This document shows positions 38,052 through 51,812 of a stretch of DNA of 64,000 nucleotides, piece after piece. The notes beneath the pieces were generated by a model. It did not search any database and was not told the DNA's origin. It was given only the letters and a program-made list of their open reading frames with translations. Position 1 is the first letter of the stretch; each line of letters opens with the position of its first letter. The DNA is from Acinetobacter sp. C26M (GTDB lineage Bacteria > Pseudomonadota > Gammaproteobacteria > Pseudomonadales > Moraxellaceae), in the NCBI RefSeq assembly GCF_023702675.1, contig NZ_CP098478.1, positions 1,178,001-1,242,000 of the forward strand, given 5' to 3'. A program made the translations under genes and the position numbers.

Positions 38052-38888
38052 ATGAAAAACTTTAATCAAAAAGTCGCTGCAATTACGGGTGCAGGGTCAG
38101 GAATCGGTCAACAGTTGGCTGTTTTATTGGCGCAGCAAGGTACACATTTGGCCCTAAGTGATGTCAACGAACAGGGGCTGACAGAAACACAAGCTTTAGT
38201 ACAGCAATATCCAATTAAGGTTACATTGACTAAATTGGATGTATCAGATCAACAAGCCGTTCGTGATTGGGCAGAAGACAGCTTCAAGGCACATGGTAAG
38301 ATCAATATGATTTTTAATAATGCAGGTGTGGCTTTAGCAAGTACGGTAGAAGGCATGAGCTATGATGAACTGGAGTGGATTTTTAAGATTAATTTTTGGG
38401 GCGTGGTCTACGGTACCAAAGAGTTCTTGCCTTATCTCAAGCAAAGTGGAGAAGGGCATATTATTAATATTTCCAGTCTGTTTGGCTTAACCGCACAACC
38501 AACCCAAAGTGCTTATAATGCGACTAAATTCGCAGTGCGTGGTTTTACAGAGGCTTTACGACAAGAATTAAAACTCCAGAATGATGGCTTAAGTGCAACT
38601 TGTGTGCATCCAGGTGGAATCCGAACCAATATTGCCAACAGTGCTAGAATGAGTGACAGTATTCGAAGTTTAGGGATGAACCCAGCCAAGGCGAGTCAGG
38701 CATTTAATAAGGTTTTAAAAACGCCACCTGAACAGGCGGCTAAAATTATTCTGAATGCAGTCAAAGCAGATAAAGCGCGTATTCTGATTGGAAACGATGC
38801 CAAGGTGCTTGATCTAATTCAACGTATTACACCGACACATTATTCGCATGCACTCAGCTTTTTCACTAAAAAAAGTAAGAAAAAATAA
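38052..38888 (+). CDS. Short-chain dehydrogenase/reductase
   Basis: 278 residues of the classical SDR fold. Cofactor motif TGAGSGIGQ (about 12-20), NNAG at about 90, active-site Ser in ISSLFG and YNATK (about 156-160). The 40-residue C-terminal extension is basic. Co-transcribed with the preceding hydrolase. NAD(P) preference and substrate cannot be deduced. Confidence 0.85.
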   Translation: MKNFNQKVAAITGAGSGIGQQLAVLLAQQGTHLALSDVNEQGLTETQALVQQYPIKVTLTKLDVSDQQAVRDWAEDSFKAHGKINMIFNNAGVALASTVEGMSYDELEWIFKINFWGVVYGTKEFLPYLKQSGEGHIINISSLFGLTAQPTQSAYNATKFAVRGFTEALRQELKLQNDGLSATCVHPGGIRTNIANSARMSDSIRSLGMNPAKASQAFNKVLKTPPEQAAKIILNAVKADKARILIGNDAKVLDLIQRITPTHYSHALSFFTKKSKKK

Positions 38889-39319
38889 ATACCATCAAAT
38901 AGACGACAGTTGATTTAGGGTCATGTTCTTTTGAATAAAATGGACATGATTTTAATTTCAGTTCGCTCTGCAAAAAGCAAAAATATTTAGATCGCTAAAA
39001 TTGTCTACTACATCAGGAAGACAGAACTTTGCTTGAGTGATTATTTCTTAACACTAAAAAGTGATTACAACGATATCACTACAATACGAAAGAGATGTTG
39101 GTGCAGAAATAATTCAAAATGTTGCAGAAAGCTTAAAAAATGATCCAAAATGGGGATTACTATTTATTTACTAAATAATGAATCAGTTTGCATACAGTTA
39201 GATTATTCGGTTTTGAGCTTCGATTAGTGTAAATTATTGCCCATGCCAGAGTTCTTTTTTGAAAGAATTTCAGCGAATAAATTTTTTGTACATTTGAGAG
39301 AGAGTCTAAAGAGTAAAGT
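38889..39319. other. Intergenic region before maeA
   Basis: About 430 bases. No terminator hairpin stood out. A GTG-initiated 37-codon frame at 39061-39174 has protein-like composition and could be a gene remnant; otherwise nothing coding was seen. The maeA promoter must lie near 39200-39300. Confidence 0.4.
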
Positions 39320-41020
39320 ATGTCTGTGAACCTTAGTAAAATCAAAAAACCTTTATATATTCACTATGCTGGAAACGCTCTTTTAGAACTACCTCTGTTA
39401 AATAAAGGCTCTGCTTTTTCTGAAGAAGAAAGAGAGAATTTTAACTTGCATGGTCTAGTTCCGTACAATATCGAGAATATTGAAGAGCAGACTCAGCGTT
39501 CGTATCAGCAGTATCTTTCGTTCGACAACGACTTGAATAAGCATATTTATTTGCGAAATATTCAAGACACCAATGAAACCCTGTTCTATAACTTATTGAG
39601 TCAGCATTTGGATGAAATGCTACCGATTATTTATACCCCTACGGTTGGTGAGGCTTGTCAACGCTTTTCGGATATTTACCGTCGTCACCGCGGTATCTTT
39701 ATTTCTTATCCCGAGCGTCAATACATCGATCAAATTATCCATAACGTTAACAAGAAAAACGTTAAAGTGATTGTGATTACTGACGGTGAACGTATTTTGG
39801 GTCTCGGCGATCAGGGTATTGGTGGCATGGGTATCCCAATTGGTAAATTGTCGCTGTATACCGCGTGTGGTGGTATTAGTCCTGCTTATACCTTACCGAT
39901 CACTATTGATGTTGGAACCAACAACCAAGAATTGCTTGATGATCCAATTTATATGGGTTGGAAACAGCCGCGCATCCGCGGTGAGCAATATTATGAATTT
40001 GTTGAGCAAATTATTACGGCAGTGCGTCAGCGTTGGCCAGATGTTCTCATCCAATTTGAAGATTTTGCGCAAACCAATGCCATGCCATTATTGACTCAGT
40101 ACCGCGACAAAATTTGCTGTTTTAACGATGATATTCAAGGTACAGCAGCGGTCACTGTAGCGACCTTAATTGCTGCATCAAGAGCGCAAGGCAAACAACT
40201 GAAAGATCAAACGGTTACTTTTGTTGGTGCAGGTTCAGCAGGATGTGGTATTGCTGAACAGATTGTTAGACAGATGATGGACGAAGGTTTGAGCGATCAT
40301 GAAGCGCGTTCACGCATCTTCATGGTGGATCGTTTTGGTCTGATGACCGATCAACAGCCGAACTTACTCGATTTCCAGCAAAAACTTGCCACACCAGTCA
40401 ATGCAATCAGCACTTGGGAATATACAGGTGACAACGTCGCTTTATTAGATGTGGTCAAGAATGCAAAACCAAGTATCTTGATTGGTGTCTCGGGACAGGC
40501 GGGCCTGTTTAGTGAAGAGGTCATCAAAACCTTAGCTAAGTATTATAAGCATCCGATCGTATTGCCATTGTCGAATCCAACTTCACAAGTTGAAGCACAA
40601 CCAAAAGATATTATTGAATGGACGCAAGGTGCTGCAATTGTAGCGACTGGTAGTCCTTTTGCACCCGTTTATTTCCAAGGCAAGGTGTATAGCATTGCAC
40701 AGTGCAATAATTCCTATATCTTCCCTGGGATTGGCTTAGGTGTGATTGCATGTGGTGCAACCCATATCAGTGATTCGATGTTGATGGCCGCAAGTACTGC
40801 TTTGGCAGATTGTTCGCCGCGTTTGAAAAATACCACAGCGGATTTATTGCCAAATATTAATGATATTCAACAAGTGTCTAAATTTATTGCCTTTAAAGTG
40901 GCAAAAGCTGCTATGGCGGATGGTTTGGCTATGCCATTGAGTAATGATGTGTTGAAACAAGCGATTGAAGATAATTTCTGGACACCAGAATATCGTAACT
41001 ATCGCCGTGTTAGTTATTAA
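39320..41020 (+). CDS. maeA: NAD-dependent malic enzyme
   Basis: Oxidative decarboxylation of malate to pyruvate, feeding acetyl-CoA and gluconeogenesis control. 566 residues, equal to the E. coli SfcA/MaeA length. Signature [38 protein letters not shown], metal region FEDFAQTNA, and Rossmann motif [14 protein letters not shown] are all present. Single gene, ended by a strong terminator shared with the opposing lrp-like gene. Confidence 0.95.
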   Translation: MSVNLSKIKKPLYIHYAGNALLELPLLNKGSAFSEEERENFNLHGLVPYNIENIEEQTQRSYQQYLSFDNDLNKHIYLRNIQDTNETLFYNLLSQHLDEMLPIIYTPTVGEACQRFSDIYRRHRGIFISYPERQYIDQIIHNVNKKNVKVIVITDGERILGLGDQGIGGMGIPIGKLSLYTACGGISPAYTLPITIDVGTNNQELLDDPIYMGWKQPRIRGEQYYEFVEQIITAVRQRWPDVLIQFEDFAQTNAMPLLTQYRDKICCFNDDIQGTAAVTVATLIAASRAQGKQLKDQTVTFVGAGSAGCGIAEQIVRQMMDEGLSDHEARSRIFMVDRFGLMTDQQPNLLDFQQKLATPVNAISTWEYTGDNVALLDVVKNAKPSILIGVSGQAGLFSEEVIKTLAKYYKHPIVLPLSNPTSQVEAQPKDIIEWTQGAAIVATGSPFAPVYFQGKVYSIAQCNNSYIFPGIGLGVIACGATHISDSMLMAASTALADCSPRLKNTTADLLPNINDIQQVSKFIAFKVAKAAMADGLAMPLSNDVLKQAIEDNFWTPEYRNYRRVSY

Positions 41021-41032
41021 GCCATTTTATTT

Positions 41033-41064
41033 AAAAAGGGACTCTGAATAGAGTCCCTTTTTTT
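41033..41064. terminator. Bidirectional terminator between maeA and Lrp gene
   Basis: AAAAAGGGACTC, loop TGAATA, GAGTCCCTTTTT: 12-bp stem with A and T runs. The right arm abuts the stop codon of the leftward regulator gene at 41063. Confidence 0.88.
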
Positions 41065-41485
41065 AGGTCTTATAGGTGGAGAGTAAAATACTGGTTTCAC
41101 TATTATAAATCCCTGAAATATTTCGGATTCGTTCCAGCGCTTTATCAAAATTTTCCAAACTATCAGATTGCAATTCGACCAAAATATCCCATTTTCCATT
41201 GGTGGTATGCAGTCGCTCAACCGCTGACTCTAAGCGTAACTCTCGAATTACCGCCTGTGCTCGCGTACCTTCCACCATGATATTCATCCAAGCCCGAATG
41301 ATATTTTTTTCAGCATTGGGACGGAAACGCACGGTATAGCCCGTAATGATCCCCGTTGATTCCATATATTCAATTCGTTTCTGCACGGTGGCACGAGACA
41401 CCCGTGTTTTTGCTGCCAAGTCTGTAATCGACATCCGTGCATTGTCTTTGAGTAAGCCTAATATAATATGATCGATATTGTTCAT
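41063..41485 (-). CDS. Lrp/AsnC-family regulator of the ast cluster
   Basis: 140 residues from ATG 41485; the longer frame starts at TTG with no better ribosome site. N-terminal helix-turn-helix (MSITDLAAKTRVSRATVQKR) and a C-terminal RAM/amino-acid-binding domain (ILVELQSDSLENFDKALERI). Divergent from gdhA-astCADBE, so it is likely an arginine- or glutamate-responsive local regulator rather than global Lrp. About 230 bp of shared control region. Confidence 0.85.
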   Translation of the reverse strand: MNNIDHIILGLLKDNARMSITDLAAKTRVSRATVQKRIEYMESTGIITGYTVRFRPNAEKNIIRAWMNIMVEGTRAQAVIRELRLESAVERLHTTNGKWDILVELQSDSLENFDKALERIRNISGIYNSETSILLSTYKT

Positions 41486-41713
41486 TTTGATTCTTTCTAT
41501 TAGCAAATTGATAAAAATTAATTCATTTTAATCATTATAACGAATTTTGTGAATCAATTTGATTCTTAATAATAATAACAATACAACACCCCAAGCATTT
41601 TCACTTCGGCACTAAAGAAGCTCGATGCACATCAGGGAGGATGGGGGTAGGACGCCCTTAAACAAAGGGAATCTGTGAATAACAGGGACAATTGATTAAT
41701 TAAGGAATAGATG

Positions 41714-42985
41714 ATGTCTTTATCATATGCGGCTCAAAATGGCAGTGCTTGGCAAACTTTTCTCACTCAAGTAGATCGAGTGGCACCTTATTTGGATGCG
41801 GACCTCAGTAACTTTGTCAACACACTGAAAACCCCAAAGCGTACGCTTATCGTTGATGTTCCAATCGTGATGGACGATGGTTCAATTCGCCATTTTGAAG
41901 GTTACCGTGTACAGCACAATTTATCACGTGGTCCAGGTAAAGGCGGTATCCGCTATCACCAAGATGTAGAATTGAATGAAGTCATGGCTTTGTCTGCATG
42001 GATGACCATCAAAACCGCAGTATTGAACCTACCGTTCGGTGGTGCCAAAGGTGGTATTCGTGTCAATCCAAAAGAACTTTCTACACGTGAGCTAGAGCGC
42101 TTAACCCGTCGTTTCACCAGTGAAATCAGTCCAATCATTGGTCCTCAAATTGATATTCCTGCGCCAGATGTCGGCACCAATGCCAATATTATGGGCTGGA
42201 TGATGGATACCTATTCAAGTATCAAAGGTCATACCGTAACAGGTGTGGTCACAGGTAAACCTGTACATTTAGGTGGTTCACTTGGCCGTGTTCGCGCAAC
42301 AGGTCGCGGTGTATTTGTAACGGGTATGCAGGTTGCGGAACGCATTAAATTACCGATTGAGGGCAGTAAAGTTGCTGTGCAAGGCTTTGGTAACGTAGGG
42401 AATGAAGCCGCTTACTTGTTTAGCCATGCAGGCGCAAAAATCGTTGCTGTGCAAGACCATACCGGAACCATTTTCAATGCAGAAGGCTTAGATGTTAAAG
42501 CATTGCAAAAGCATGTGGTTGAAACTGGCGGTGTGATGGGCTTTGTTGATTCAAGCGTGATTTCAGATGAAGAATTCTGGACGGTTGATATGGACATTCT
42601 CATTCCAGCGGCATTGGAAGGTCAGATTACGGTTGAACGTGCACAAAAGCTGAAAGCCAAGATCGTACTTGAAGGCGCGAACGGCCCAACCTATCCAGAA
42701 GCAGATGATGTATTTGTCAGTCGCGACATTACCGTTGTCCCTGACGTGATCTGTAACGCGGGTGGTGTAACTGTCAGTTATTTTGAGTGGGTTCAAGATA
42801 TGGCGAGTTACTTCTGGACCGAGGATGAAATTAATGAACGTCTTGATAAGTTGATGATCCAAGCGATTGCTGATGTTTGGAACACGGCAGCACAGAAGGA
42901 ATGCAGCTTACGTACCGCAGCTTATATTTTGGCATGTGAACGTATTCTGAAAGCGCGTAAAGAACGCGGTATTTTCCCAGGTTAA
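41714..42985 (+). CDS. gdhA: Glutamate (Glu/Leu/Phe/Val-family) dehydrogenase
   Basis: Interconverts glutamate and 2-oxoglutarate plus ammonia. 423 residues from the second of two tandem ATGs, which has the better spacing from AAGGAA (6 bases). Substrate and catalytic lysines appear in [10 protein letters not shown] and [11 protein letters not shown]; the Rossmann fold is marked by [10 protein letters not shown]. Placed first in the ast cluster, it would deaminate the glutamate released by AstE, which favours a catabolic NAD enzyme, though coenzyme choice is not proven. Confidence 0.9.
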   Translation: MSLSYAAQNGSAWQTFLTQVDRVAPYLDADLSNFVNTLKTPKRTLIVDVPIVMDDGSIRHFEGYRVQHNLSRGPGKGGIRYHQDVELNEVMALSAWMTIKTAVLNLPFGGAKGGIRVNPKELSTRELERLTRRFTSEISPIIGPQIDIPAPDVGTNANIMGWMMDTYSSIKGHTVTGVVTGKPVHLGGSLGRVRATGRGVFVTGMQVAERIKLPIEGSKVAVQGFGNVGNEAAYLFSHAGAKIVAVQDHTGTIFNAEGLDVKALQKHVVETGGVMGFVDSSVISDEEFWTVDMDILIPAALEGQITVERAQKLKAKIVLEGANGPTYPEADDVFVSRDITVVPDVICNAGGVTVSYFEWVQDMASYFWTEDEINERLDKLMIQAIADVWNTAAQKECSLRTAAYILACERILKARKERGIFPG

Positions 42986-43063
42986 GTCATTTATAAAATT
43001 AAAGAGAAGGGCTTGTTGAGCATTTAACAAGCCTGAAGATTAAACAGGAAGTGAGTAAATAAA

Positions 43064-44269
43064 ATGAGCGAAGTCGCAATTACACGTAGCAATTTTAATG
43101 ATTGGATGGTTCCAGTTTTTGCCCCAGCAAACTTCATTTTAGTGCGTGGCGAAGGGTCACGTCTTTGGGATCAAAACGATAAAGAATATGTTGATTTTGC
43201 AGGTGGGATCGCGGTAAATGCCTTGGGTCATGCACATCCTGTTGCAGTAAAAGCCTTAACTGAACAAGCACAAAAGCTATGGCACATTGGGAATGGTTAT
43301 ACCAATGAGCCTGTATTACGCCTTGCGAAACAATTGGTGGATAGTACTTTTGCTGACAAAGTCTTTTTCTGTAACTCTGGTGCAGAAGCGAATGAAGCAG
43401 CATTAAAACTGGCACGTAAAGTTGGTTTACTCAGTGGTAATCCAAACAAGAACCAGATTGTTGCATTTAAAAATGCTTTCCACGGTCGTACTTTATTCAC
43501 AGTAACAGCAGGTGGTCAGCCAAAATATTCTCAAGATTTTGCACCATTACCAGGTGGCATTGAACACACTGCATTTAATGACCTTGAAGCAGTAAAAGCA
43601 GCAATCACTGAAAATACTTGTGCCGTGATTGTTGAGCCAATTCAGGGTGAAGGTGGCGTTCTGCCAGCAGATATCGAATTCTTAAAAGGCTTACGTGCAC
43701 TATGTGATGAAAAAGGCGCTGTGCTGATTTTTGATGAAGTACAAACGGGTGTCGGTCGTACAGGTTCATTGTATGCCTATATGAACACTGGAGTAACACC
43801 AGACATTCTCACTACGGCAAAAGCATTGGGTGGTGGTTTCCCAATTGGTGCAATGATTACGACAGATCATTATGCAAACATGTATGCAGTCGGTGATCAT
43901 GGTACAACCTATGGCGGAAATCCATTGGCTTGTGCAGTTGCTGGTGCGGTATTTGAATTTATCAATACACCAGAAGTGTTAGACGGCGTTAAACAACGTC
44001 ACCAATATTTCATCGATGCCTTAAACAAAATCAATGCTGAGTACGGATTGTTCAAAGAAATCCGTGGTCAAGGTTTGTTAATCGGTTGTGTATTGAAAGA
44101 TGAACATGCAGGCAAAGCGAAGAATATCGTGACCTTAGCGGGTGAAGAAGGTTTATTGGCCTTGGTCGCAGGTGCAGATGTGGTGCGCTTTACCCCTTCA
44201 TTGATCATTCCTCAACACGATATTGATGAAGGTCTAAGTCGTTTTGTTCGTGCCTTAGCGCGCCTCTAA
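43064..44269 (+). CDS. astC: Succinylornithine aminotransferase
   Basis: PLP enzyme converting succinylornithine to succinylglutamate semialdehyde. 401 residues, class III aminotransferase (406 in E. coli). Motifs: [40 protein letters not shown], and the PLP-lysine segment [15 protein letters not shown]. It may double as acetylornithine aminotransferase (ArgD-like). An AGGAAGTGAG ribosome site lies upstream, and a GGCTTGTT hairpin (43010-43033) separates it from gdhA. Confidence 0.9.
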   Translation: MSEVAITRSNFNDWMVPVFAPANFILVRGEGSRLWDQNDKEYVDFAGGIAVNALGHAHPVAVKALTEQAQKLWHIGNGYTNEPVLRLAKQLVDSTFADKVFFCNSGAEANEAALKLARKVGLLSGNPNKNQIVAFKNAFHGRTLFTVTAGGQPKYSQDFAPLPGGIEHTAFNDLEAVKAAITENTCAVIVEPIQGEGGVLPADIEFLKGLRALCDEKGAVLIFDEVQTGVGRTGSLYAYMNTGVTPDILTTAKALGGGFPIGAMITTDHYANMYAVGDHGTTYGGNPLACAVAGAVFEFINTPEVLDGVKQRHQYFIDALNKINAEYGLFKEIRGQGLLIGCVLKDEHAGKAKNIVTLAGEEGLLALVAGADVVRFTPSLIIPQHDIDEGLSRFVRALARL

Positions 44270-44290
44270 GTCTGCTTTGAGCATCTGCCC

Positions 44291-46803
<2,513 letters not shown>

Positions 46804-46835
46804 GTCGGCTCGTATCGGGACACAGGGAGAATAAA

Positions 46836-48176
46836 ATGTCAGGTTATGAAATTAATTTTGATGGTTTAGTAGGGCCGACCCATCATTATGCAGGCTTATC
46901 GTTTGGTAATGTCGCATCGACCAAGAATCGTAATAATGCGTCAAATCCTAAGCTAGCAGCAAAGCAAGGCTTAAAGAAAATGAAAGCCCTTGCTGACTTA
47001 GGCTTGAAGCAAGGTGTGTTTGCTCCCCAAGAGCGTCCGCATGTACCAACGCTACGCCGTTTGGGTTTTACTGGCAGTGATATTGACGTGATTACCCAAG
47101 CGATGCGTACTGCACCAGCCTTATTATCATCGTTGAGCTCTGCTTCTTCGATGTGGACTGCCAACTCTTGTACGGTGTCACCATCTGCTGATAGTGCTGA
47201 TGGGCGTATGCATTTTACCGCTGCAAACCTGAATAATAAGTTCCATCGATCAATTGAGCATCATACGACTACACGCATTCTTCAAGCGATGTTCAATAAT
47301 GATGTATATTTCGCGCATCACGAAGCACTGCCTGAAGCAGCTTTGTTTGGTGATGAAGGGGCAGCCAATCATAACCGCCTTGGTGGTGCATATGATCAGG
47401 CGGGTGTACAGGTTTTTGTTTATGGTCAGCAGCAACTGGGTGGAACGGTTGCACCACAGAAATTCCCTGCACGTCAAACCCGTGAGGCAAGTGAAGCAAT
47501 TGCCCGTTTACATCGTTTAGATGCGAAACGGACGGTGTTCATTCAGCAAAATCCTGATGTGATTGATCAAGGCGTATTCCACAACGATGTAATCGCGGTG
47601 AGTAATCAACAGGTATTATTCCATCATCAACAGGCGTTTTTAAATCAGGCTGCTGCGCTGGAAGAAATTGGTCAAAAAATGGCAGGTATTGGTCAAGAAT
47701 TTGTGTCGATTGAAGTGCCAGACAGTCGTGTCACAGTTGAAGATGCGGTCTCGACTTATTTGTTCAACAGCCAGATTTTGACTCGTGCAGATGGCGGCAT
47801 GAGCATTGTGGTGCCAGAGGAATCACGTCACAACAAGGCGGTATGGAGCTACTTGAATGACATGATTCAAATGGGTACGCCAATTGATGACATCAAGGTA
47901 TTTGATTTGCGTGAAAGTATGCGTAATGGCGGTGGACCTGCATGTTTGAGATTGCGTGTTGCGGTGAATGAAGCGGAACTGAATGCGGTAAATCCAAACT
48001 TGTTTATGAATGATGCATTGTTCAAAACACTGAATCAGTGGGTCGATCAGCATTATCGTGATGAGTTAACACAAGACGATTTGGCCGATCCAAGTTTATT
48101 GATCGAGAGCCGTACCGCATTAGATGAGTTAACCAAAATTTTAGCTTTAGGTTCGGTTTATCACTTCCAAAGATAA
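46836..48176 (+). CDS. astB: N-succinylarginine dihydrolase
   Basis: Hydrolyses succinylarginine to succinylornithine, two NH3 and CO2. 446 residues (447 in E. coli), amidinotransferase-superfamily propeller. [15 protein letters not shown] at the N-terminus, [10 protein letters not shown], and the catalytic Cys in [12 protein letters not shown] are diagnostic. GGGAGA ribosome site 6 bases upstream. Confidence 0.95.
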   Translation: MSGYEINFDGLVGPTHHYAGLSFGNVASTKNRNNASNPKLAAKQGLKKMKALADLGLKQGVFAPQERPHVPTLRRLGFTGSDIDVITQAMRTAPALLSSLSSASSMWTANSCTVSPSADSADGRMHFTAANLNNKFHRSIEHHTTTRILQAMFNNDVYFAHHEALPEAALFGDEGAANHNRLGGAYDQAGVQVFVYGQQQLGGTVAPQKFPARQTREASEAIARLHRLDAKRTVFIQQNPDVIDQGVFHNDVIAVSNQQVLFHHQQAFLNQAAALEEIGQKMAGIGQEFVSIEVPDSRVTVEDAVSTYLFNSQILTRADGGMSIVVPEESRHNKAVWSYLNDMIQMGTPIDDIKVFDLRESMRNGGGPACLRLRVAVNEAELNAVNPNLFMNDALFKTLNQWVDQHYRDELTQDDLADPSLLIESRTALDELTKILALGSVYHFQR

Positions 48177-48209
48177 ACAGTAAACAACGGCTTTTAAGGA
48201 TGAAAGTAC

Positions 48210-49184
48210 ATGGTTGATCTATTAACGTTGACTTTAGAACAACGAGTTCCTGTGCAAATGCAAGGGGAAACAGCTGGATTTACATGGCAATGGCTAGGTG
48301 AAGGGCTATTGCAATGTACTCCAAAAACAGCCTATAGAAAAACCATGCTGCTTTCTGCGGGTATTCATGGCAATGAAACTGCACCGATCGAATTGTTGGC
48401 AAATATCATCAATGATTTATTTGCAGAACGTTTAACTTTGGCAGTACGGGTACTTTTTGTGTTCGGTAACCCAGAAGCCATTCGTCACGGTGTTCGTTAT
48501 CTTGAAAATGATATGAACCGTATGTTCTGTGGCGCGTATCAAAATTTAATTCAAGATCAAGAAACTGAACGGGCGGCACATTTAGAACAAGTTAGCGCAC
48601 AGTTTTTTGCCGATAGTGAGGTAGACGCACAGCGTTATCACTACGATCTACATACCGCCATTCGTGTATCACGATTACCAGTATTTGCCTTATTCCCTTA
48701 TCAGACTCAGCCTTATGATGACTTTCTCATCCAAAGCTTAAAGGCTGCTGATTTGGATGCTTTGGTCTATCACAATGCAGTTGGGAAAACCTTTACCCAC
48801 TTTACTGCTGAAAAGTTTCATGCCGCGAGTAGTACTTTGGAGTTAGGTAAGGCTAAGCCATTTGGTGAAAATGATTTAGCTGAATTTGCCAGTACCGACC
48901 AGATGCTACGTGCCGTCCTTGCAGATCAGGCTTTGCCGATCAGACAGAAATCCGACATTCGACAGTTTAAGGTGGTGGATTCAGTATTAAAACAAAGTGA
49001 AGATTTTCAACTCAAATTGAGTGCTGACGCTCCAAACTTTTCTACTTTTCAGAAAGGTGAGTTGATTGCAACACAACAGGCTGGGGATTATGTCGCGCAT
49101 GATCAACAAGTCTGGATTTTATTTCCAAACCCTAAGGTAAAAACAGGGCTTCGGGCTGGACTGATTTTAAAAGAAATTGAATAA
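48210..49184 (+). CDS. astE: Succinylglutamate desuccinylase
   Basis: Final step, releasing succinate and glutamate. 324 residues, zinc carboxypeptidase-like (AspA/AstE). Zinc-ligand motif [15 protein letters not shown] and the later HYDLHTAIR, with the catalytic Glu in [13 protein letters not shown]. Starts 33 bp after astB; last enzyme of the operon, followed by 172 bases leading to the permease. Confidence 0.93.
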   Translation: MVDLLTLTLEQRVPVQMQGETAGFTWQWLGEGLLQCTPKTAYRKTMLLSAGIHGNETAPIELLANIINDLFAERLTLAVRVLFVFGNPEAIRHGVRYLENDMNRMFCGAYQNLIQDQETERAAHLEQVSAQFFADSEVDAQRYHYDLHTAIRVSRLPVFALFPYQTQPYDDFLIQSLKAADLDALVYHNAVGKTFTHFTAEKFHAASSTLELGKAKPFGENDLAEFASTDQMLRAVLADQALPIRQKSDIRQFKVVDSVLKQSEDFQLKLSADAPNFSTFQKGELIATQQAGDYVAHDQQVWILFPNPKVKTGLRAGLILKEIE

Positions 49185-49225
49185 ACAGTCGCTGCTTTAA
49201 CAGTTTAACTGTCGGCAAGGAATAG

Positions 49226-49258
49226 ATGAAATGGAGTTTGAATATGGATGTTCAATAG
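49226..49258 (+). CDS. Possible 10-codon leader peptide before permease
   Basis: AAGGAATAG followed by ATG and the frame MKWSLNMDVQ-stop. The same AAGGAATAG-ATG arrangement precedes gdhA. A hairpin/T-run begins 16 bases after its stop, which is the layout of an attenuation leader; no run of a regulatory codon is present, so this may be chance. Confidence 0.2.
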   Translation: MKWSLNMDVQ

Positions 49259-49274
49259 AACAAAGCGTGTCAAA

Positions 49275-49300
49275 GAATATCGTTTAGATATTCGTTTTTA
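49275..49300 (+). terminator. Hairpin with T-run between astE and permease
   Basis: GAATATC, loop GTTTA, GATATTC, then GTTTTTA. A low-stability stem, better seen as an attenuator or weak terminator, 57 bases before the permease start. Confidence 0.4.
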
Positions 49301-49356
49301 TGAAAGTGAAACAGCAAGGACAGGTTGTCATAAGAATACAGTTGGAGTGACCGTGT

Positions 49357-50847
49357 ATGAGTAACAATAACGAAAAGACATTTCCCTCAGGCCAAGCCCT
49401 GAGTGGACAATATGTGCCGCAGCAGGATGTTGCCAGTTTATCGGAAGCTTCGAGCGCAGAGATTGAAGTGGGTAAACCATTGAAACGTGCCATGACCAAA
49501 CGTCATTTGGTCATGATTTCTTTAGGTGGTGCAATTGGAACAGGGCTGTTTTTAGGCTCTGGCGATGTCATTTCTCAGGCTGGTCCAGTCGGTGCGATTC
49601 TCTCTTACCTATTGGGTGGTGTAATTGCATACATGGTGATGTTGTGTTTAGGTGAACTCGCTGTACAGATGCCAGTTTCAGGTTCTTTTGGTGAATATGC
49701 CAGAACCTATATTGGCCCAGGAACAGGCTATATGATCACATGGTTGTATTGGCTGACGTGGACTGCAACCTTAGGGACTGAATTTACCGCTGCGGCCTTA
49801 CTAATGCAGGAATGGTTTCCTTCGATTTCCATGTGGACCTGGACCTTATTATTTGCAGGGCTGGTGTTTAGCTTGAATGTCAGTTCGACACGACTGTTTG
49901 CTGAGTCAGAATTCTGGCTGTCTTTGGTTAAAGTCCTCACCATTATCTGTTTTATTGGATTGGGTTTAGCCGCTATCTTTGGCATGATTTCTTATCATGG
50001 GCATGAGTCGGCACCGTTGTTCAGTAAGCTGACGGAACATGGCTGGTTTCCAAATGGTATTTTCCCAATTTTTGCGACCATGTTGATCGTGAACTTTGCA
50101 TTCTCTGGCACAGAATTGATTGGTGTCGCGGCAGGTGAAGCAGAAGAGCCTGCGAAAACAGTACCTAAAGCCATCAATGCCGCGATCTGGCGTTTATTGA
50201 TTTTCTTTGTGGGTACCATTGTGGTGATCTGTGCATTACTGCCTTATGAAATGGCAGGTATAAATGCCAACAGTGTTAGTAATAGCCCATTTGTTACCGT
50301 CTTTAATTATATTGGTATTCCATACGCAGAAGATATTATTCGTTTTGTGATTATTACTGCGCTTTTATCTGCTGCAAACTCAGGTTTATTTGCTGCATCG
50401 CGGATGATGTGGTCATTGTCTGCAAAGAATCAGTTGCCGAAGGTATTTTCAAAATTAACTCGTTCAGGAACACCGATTATTGCGATTATTGTGACCATGT
50501 TTGGTGCGATTCCAGGCTTGTTATCTGAACATTTTGCACCTGAAACCATTTTTAAAAACCTACTAGGAGTCGCCGCTTTTACCATGGTGGTGGTATGGAT
50601 TTCGATTTGTGTTTCCCAATTTAACTTCCGTAGACAATGGATCAAATCGGGTAAAACAGTCAAGGACCTGAAATTTGCTGCACCATTATTCCCACTCACC
50701 CCGATTTTAGGTGGTGTGTTCTGCGTGATTACCTGTATCAGTATGGTGACCGATCCATCGATGCAAGTCGGTTTTGTCTGTTGTGTCCTGTTTATTATTG
50801 CCTGCTATGCGAGCTACAATATTTTTTATAAAAACAAAGCCGTTTAA
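49357..50847 (+). CDS. APC-family amino acid permease
   Basis: 496 residues, twelve membrane helices starting near residue 48 after a polar N-terminus of about 45. The first helix holds the substrate motif SLGGAIGTGLFLGSG, and FAFSGTELIGVAAGEAEEP matches the amino-acid transporter family (AroP/LysP/AnsP type). Following the ast operon, arginine or ornithine is the likeliest substrate by context only. Confidence 0.85.
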   Translation: MSNNNEKTFPSGQALSGQYVPQQDVASLSEASSAEIEVGKPLKRAMTKRHLVMISLGGAIGTGLFLGSGDVISQAGPVGAILSYLLGGVIAYMVMLCLGELAVQMPVSGSFGEYARTYIGPGTGYMITWLYWLTWTATLGTEFTAAALLMQEWFPSISMWTWTLLFAGLVFSLNVSSTRLFAESEFWLSLVKVLTIICFIGLGLAAIFGMISYHGHESAPLFSKLTEHGWFPNGIFPIFATMLIVNFAFSGTELIGVAAGEAEEPAKTVPKAINAAIWRLLIFFVGTIVVICALLPYEMAGINANSVSNSPFVTVFNYIGIPYAEDIIRFVIITALLSAANSGLFAASRMMWSLSAKNQLPKVFSKLTRSGTPIIAIIVTMFGAIPGLLSEHFAPETIFKNLLGVAAFTMVVVWISICVSQFNFRRQWIKSGKTVKDLKFAAPLFPLTPILGGVFCVITCISMVTDPSMQVGFVCCVLFIIACYASYNIFYKNKAV

Positions 50848-50875
50848 ATAATTTTTTATTTAAAATAAGTATATA

Positions 50876-50920
50876 GACGAATAGGTTGTAGGCGTGATCT
50901 GCAACCTATTCGTCTTTTTT
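50876..50920 (+). terminator. Strong terminator after permease
   Basis: 16-bp stem (GACGAATAGGTTGTAG with CTGCAACCTATTCGTC, one G-U pair), 7-base loop, then six T residues. Ends the ast-permease unit. Confidence 0.92.
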
Positions 50921-51026
50921 ATGCATGATGATAGGGCTGTCGTGTGGTCGGTGATAGACTAATCCGTTGCTGAGCTTTGCTCTTTCTGATAAAGACGAAA
51001 TAAGCCATCAACTCATAGGATTGAAA

Positions 51027-51128
51027 ATGCTTTTAGATGATGATTTGTTTACATATTGTGTAAGAAATACAGTCCTTGGTTGTGATTGCAAAAATAAAAG
51101 GTATAAATGGGTTAAGTCGATTTCTTAA
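51027..51128 (+). CDS. Possible 33-residue Cys-containing peptide upstream of pqiA
   Basis: MLLDDDLFTYCVRNTVLGCD then a Lys-rich tail ending KSIS. An AGGA lies 7 bases before the ATG, a good ribosome site, and the frame ends 33 bases before pqiA. Three Cys residues and mixed charge; not recognised. It may be a short leader or chance. Confidence 0.3.
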   Translation: MLLDDDLFTYCVRNTVLGCDCKNKRYKWVKSIS

Positions 51129-51161
51129 ACAATAAACAATCTGTGTGATGAGTTTGACTTT

Positions 51162-51812
51162 ATGGCGAATAAAAATAATCCATCCCTAGTGATTGGTCAG
51201 CAAGTCAGACTCACTGAACTGGCGGGTTGTGAAGAATGCGATGCAATATATCGCAGGGTTGAGCTTGCATCAGGTGAACGGGCATATTGCACCTGTTGTG
51301 GCGCGGAGTTATATCGTCGAAGTCGATCTTTTTCGTCTTTGCTTGCCTTGGTCATTACTGCTTTGATTGTTTTTGTGATTGCCAATAGTTTTCCCATCGT
51401 GATTGTTGAGCTACAGGGCAATACCTCTCAGACCACTTTAATTGGTGCTACCTGGACCATGTTTCATATTGATCGTGCATTGGTCGGTGTTTTGATTCTG
51501 ATTACAACTTTTATTGTGCCTTTGGTTGAGCTGTTATTGCTGAGCTATGTGCTTTTCTTTATTAGTGTATTGAAGATTAGGCCTCAATTTTTGACTTTGG
51601 CACTGAGAGCCTTATTTCTGTTTCGGACATGGGGAATGGTTGAGGTTTTTTTAATAGGTGTACTTGTAACCTTGGTCAAACTTGTTGGGATGGTCACCGT
51701 CATTCCTGGTGTTGCACTCTGGGCATTTACATTATTGAGCGTGCTTTTGGTCTATATTGCTTCGGTCAAGATTAAAGATATCTGGGATGAAGTTGATCGG
51801 AGTTTGGGATGA
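51162..51812 (+). CDS. pqiA: PqiA-like membrane protein, first half-size copy
   Basis: 216 residues with one PqiA domain: a Cys4 zinc-ribbon-like motif (CEECDAIY...CTCCGAEL, about 22-50) and four membrane helices. Full E. coli PqiA has two such domains fused in one chain of about 417 residues; here each half is a separate gene. Part of the inner-membrane base of a PqiABC intermembrane lipid transport complex. Stop overlaps the next start by 4 bases. Confidence 0.85.
   Translation: MANKNNPSLVIGQQVRLTELAGCEECDAIYRRVELASGERAYCTCCGAELYRRSRSFSSLLALVITALIVFVIANSFPIVIVELQGNTSQTTLIGATWTMFHIDRALVGVLILITTFIVPLVELLLLSYVLFFISVLKIRPQFLTLALRALFLFRTWGMVEVFLIGVLVTLVKLVGMVTVIPGVALWAFTLLSVLLVYIASVKIKDIWDEVDRSLG

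Noticed and set aside
41607..41622. Sigma-54-like GG-N10-GC before gdhA
   Set aside because: Only the -24 half resembles the consensus; the -12 half is poor and no activator gene is adjacent.
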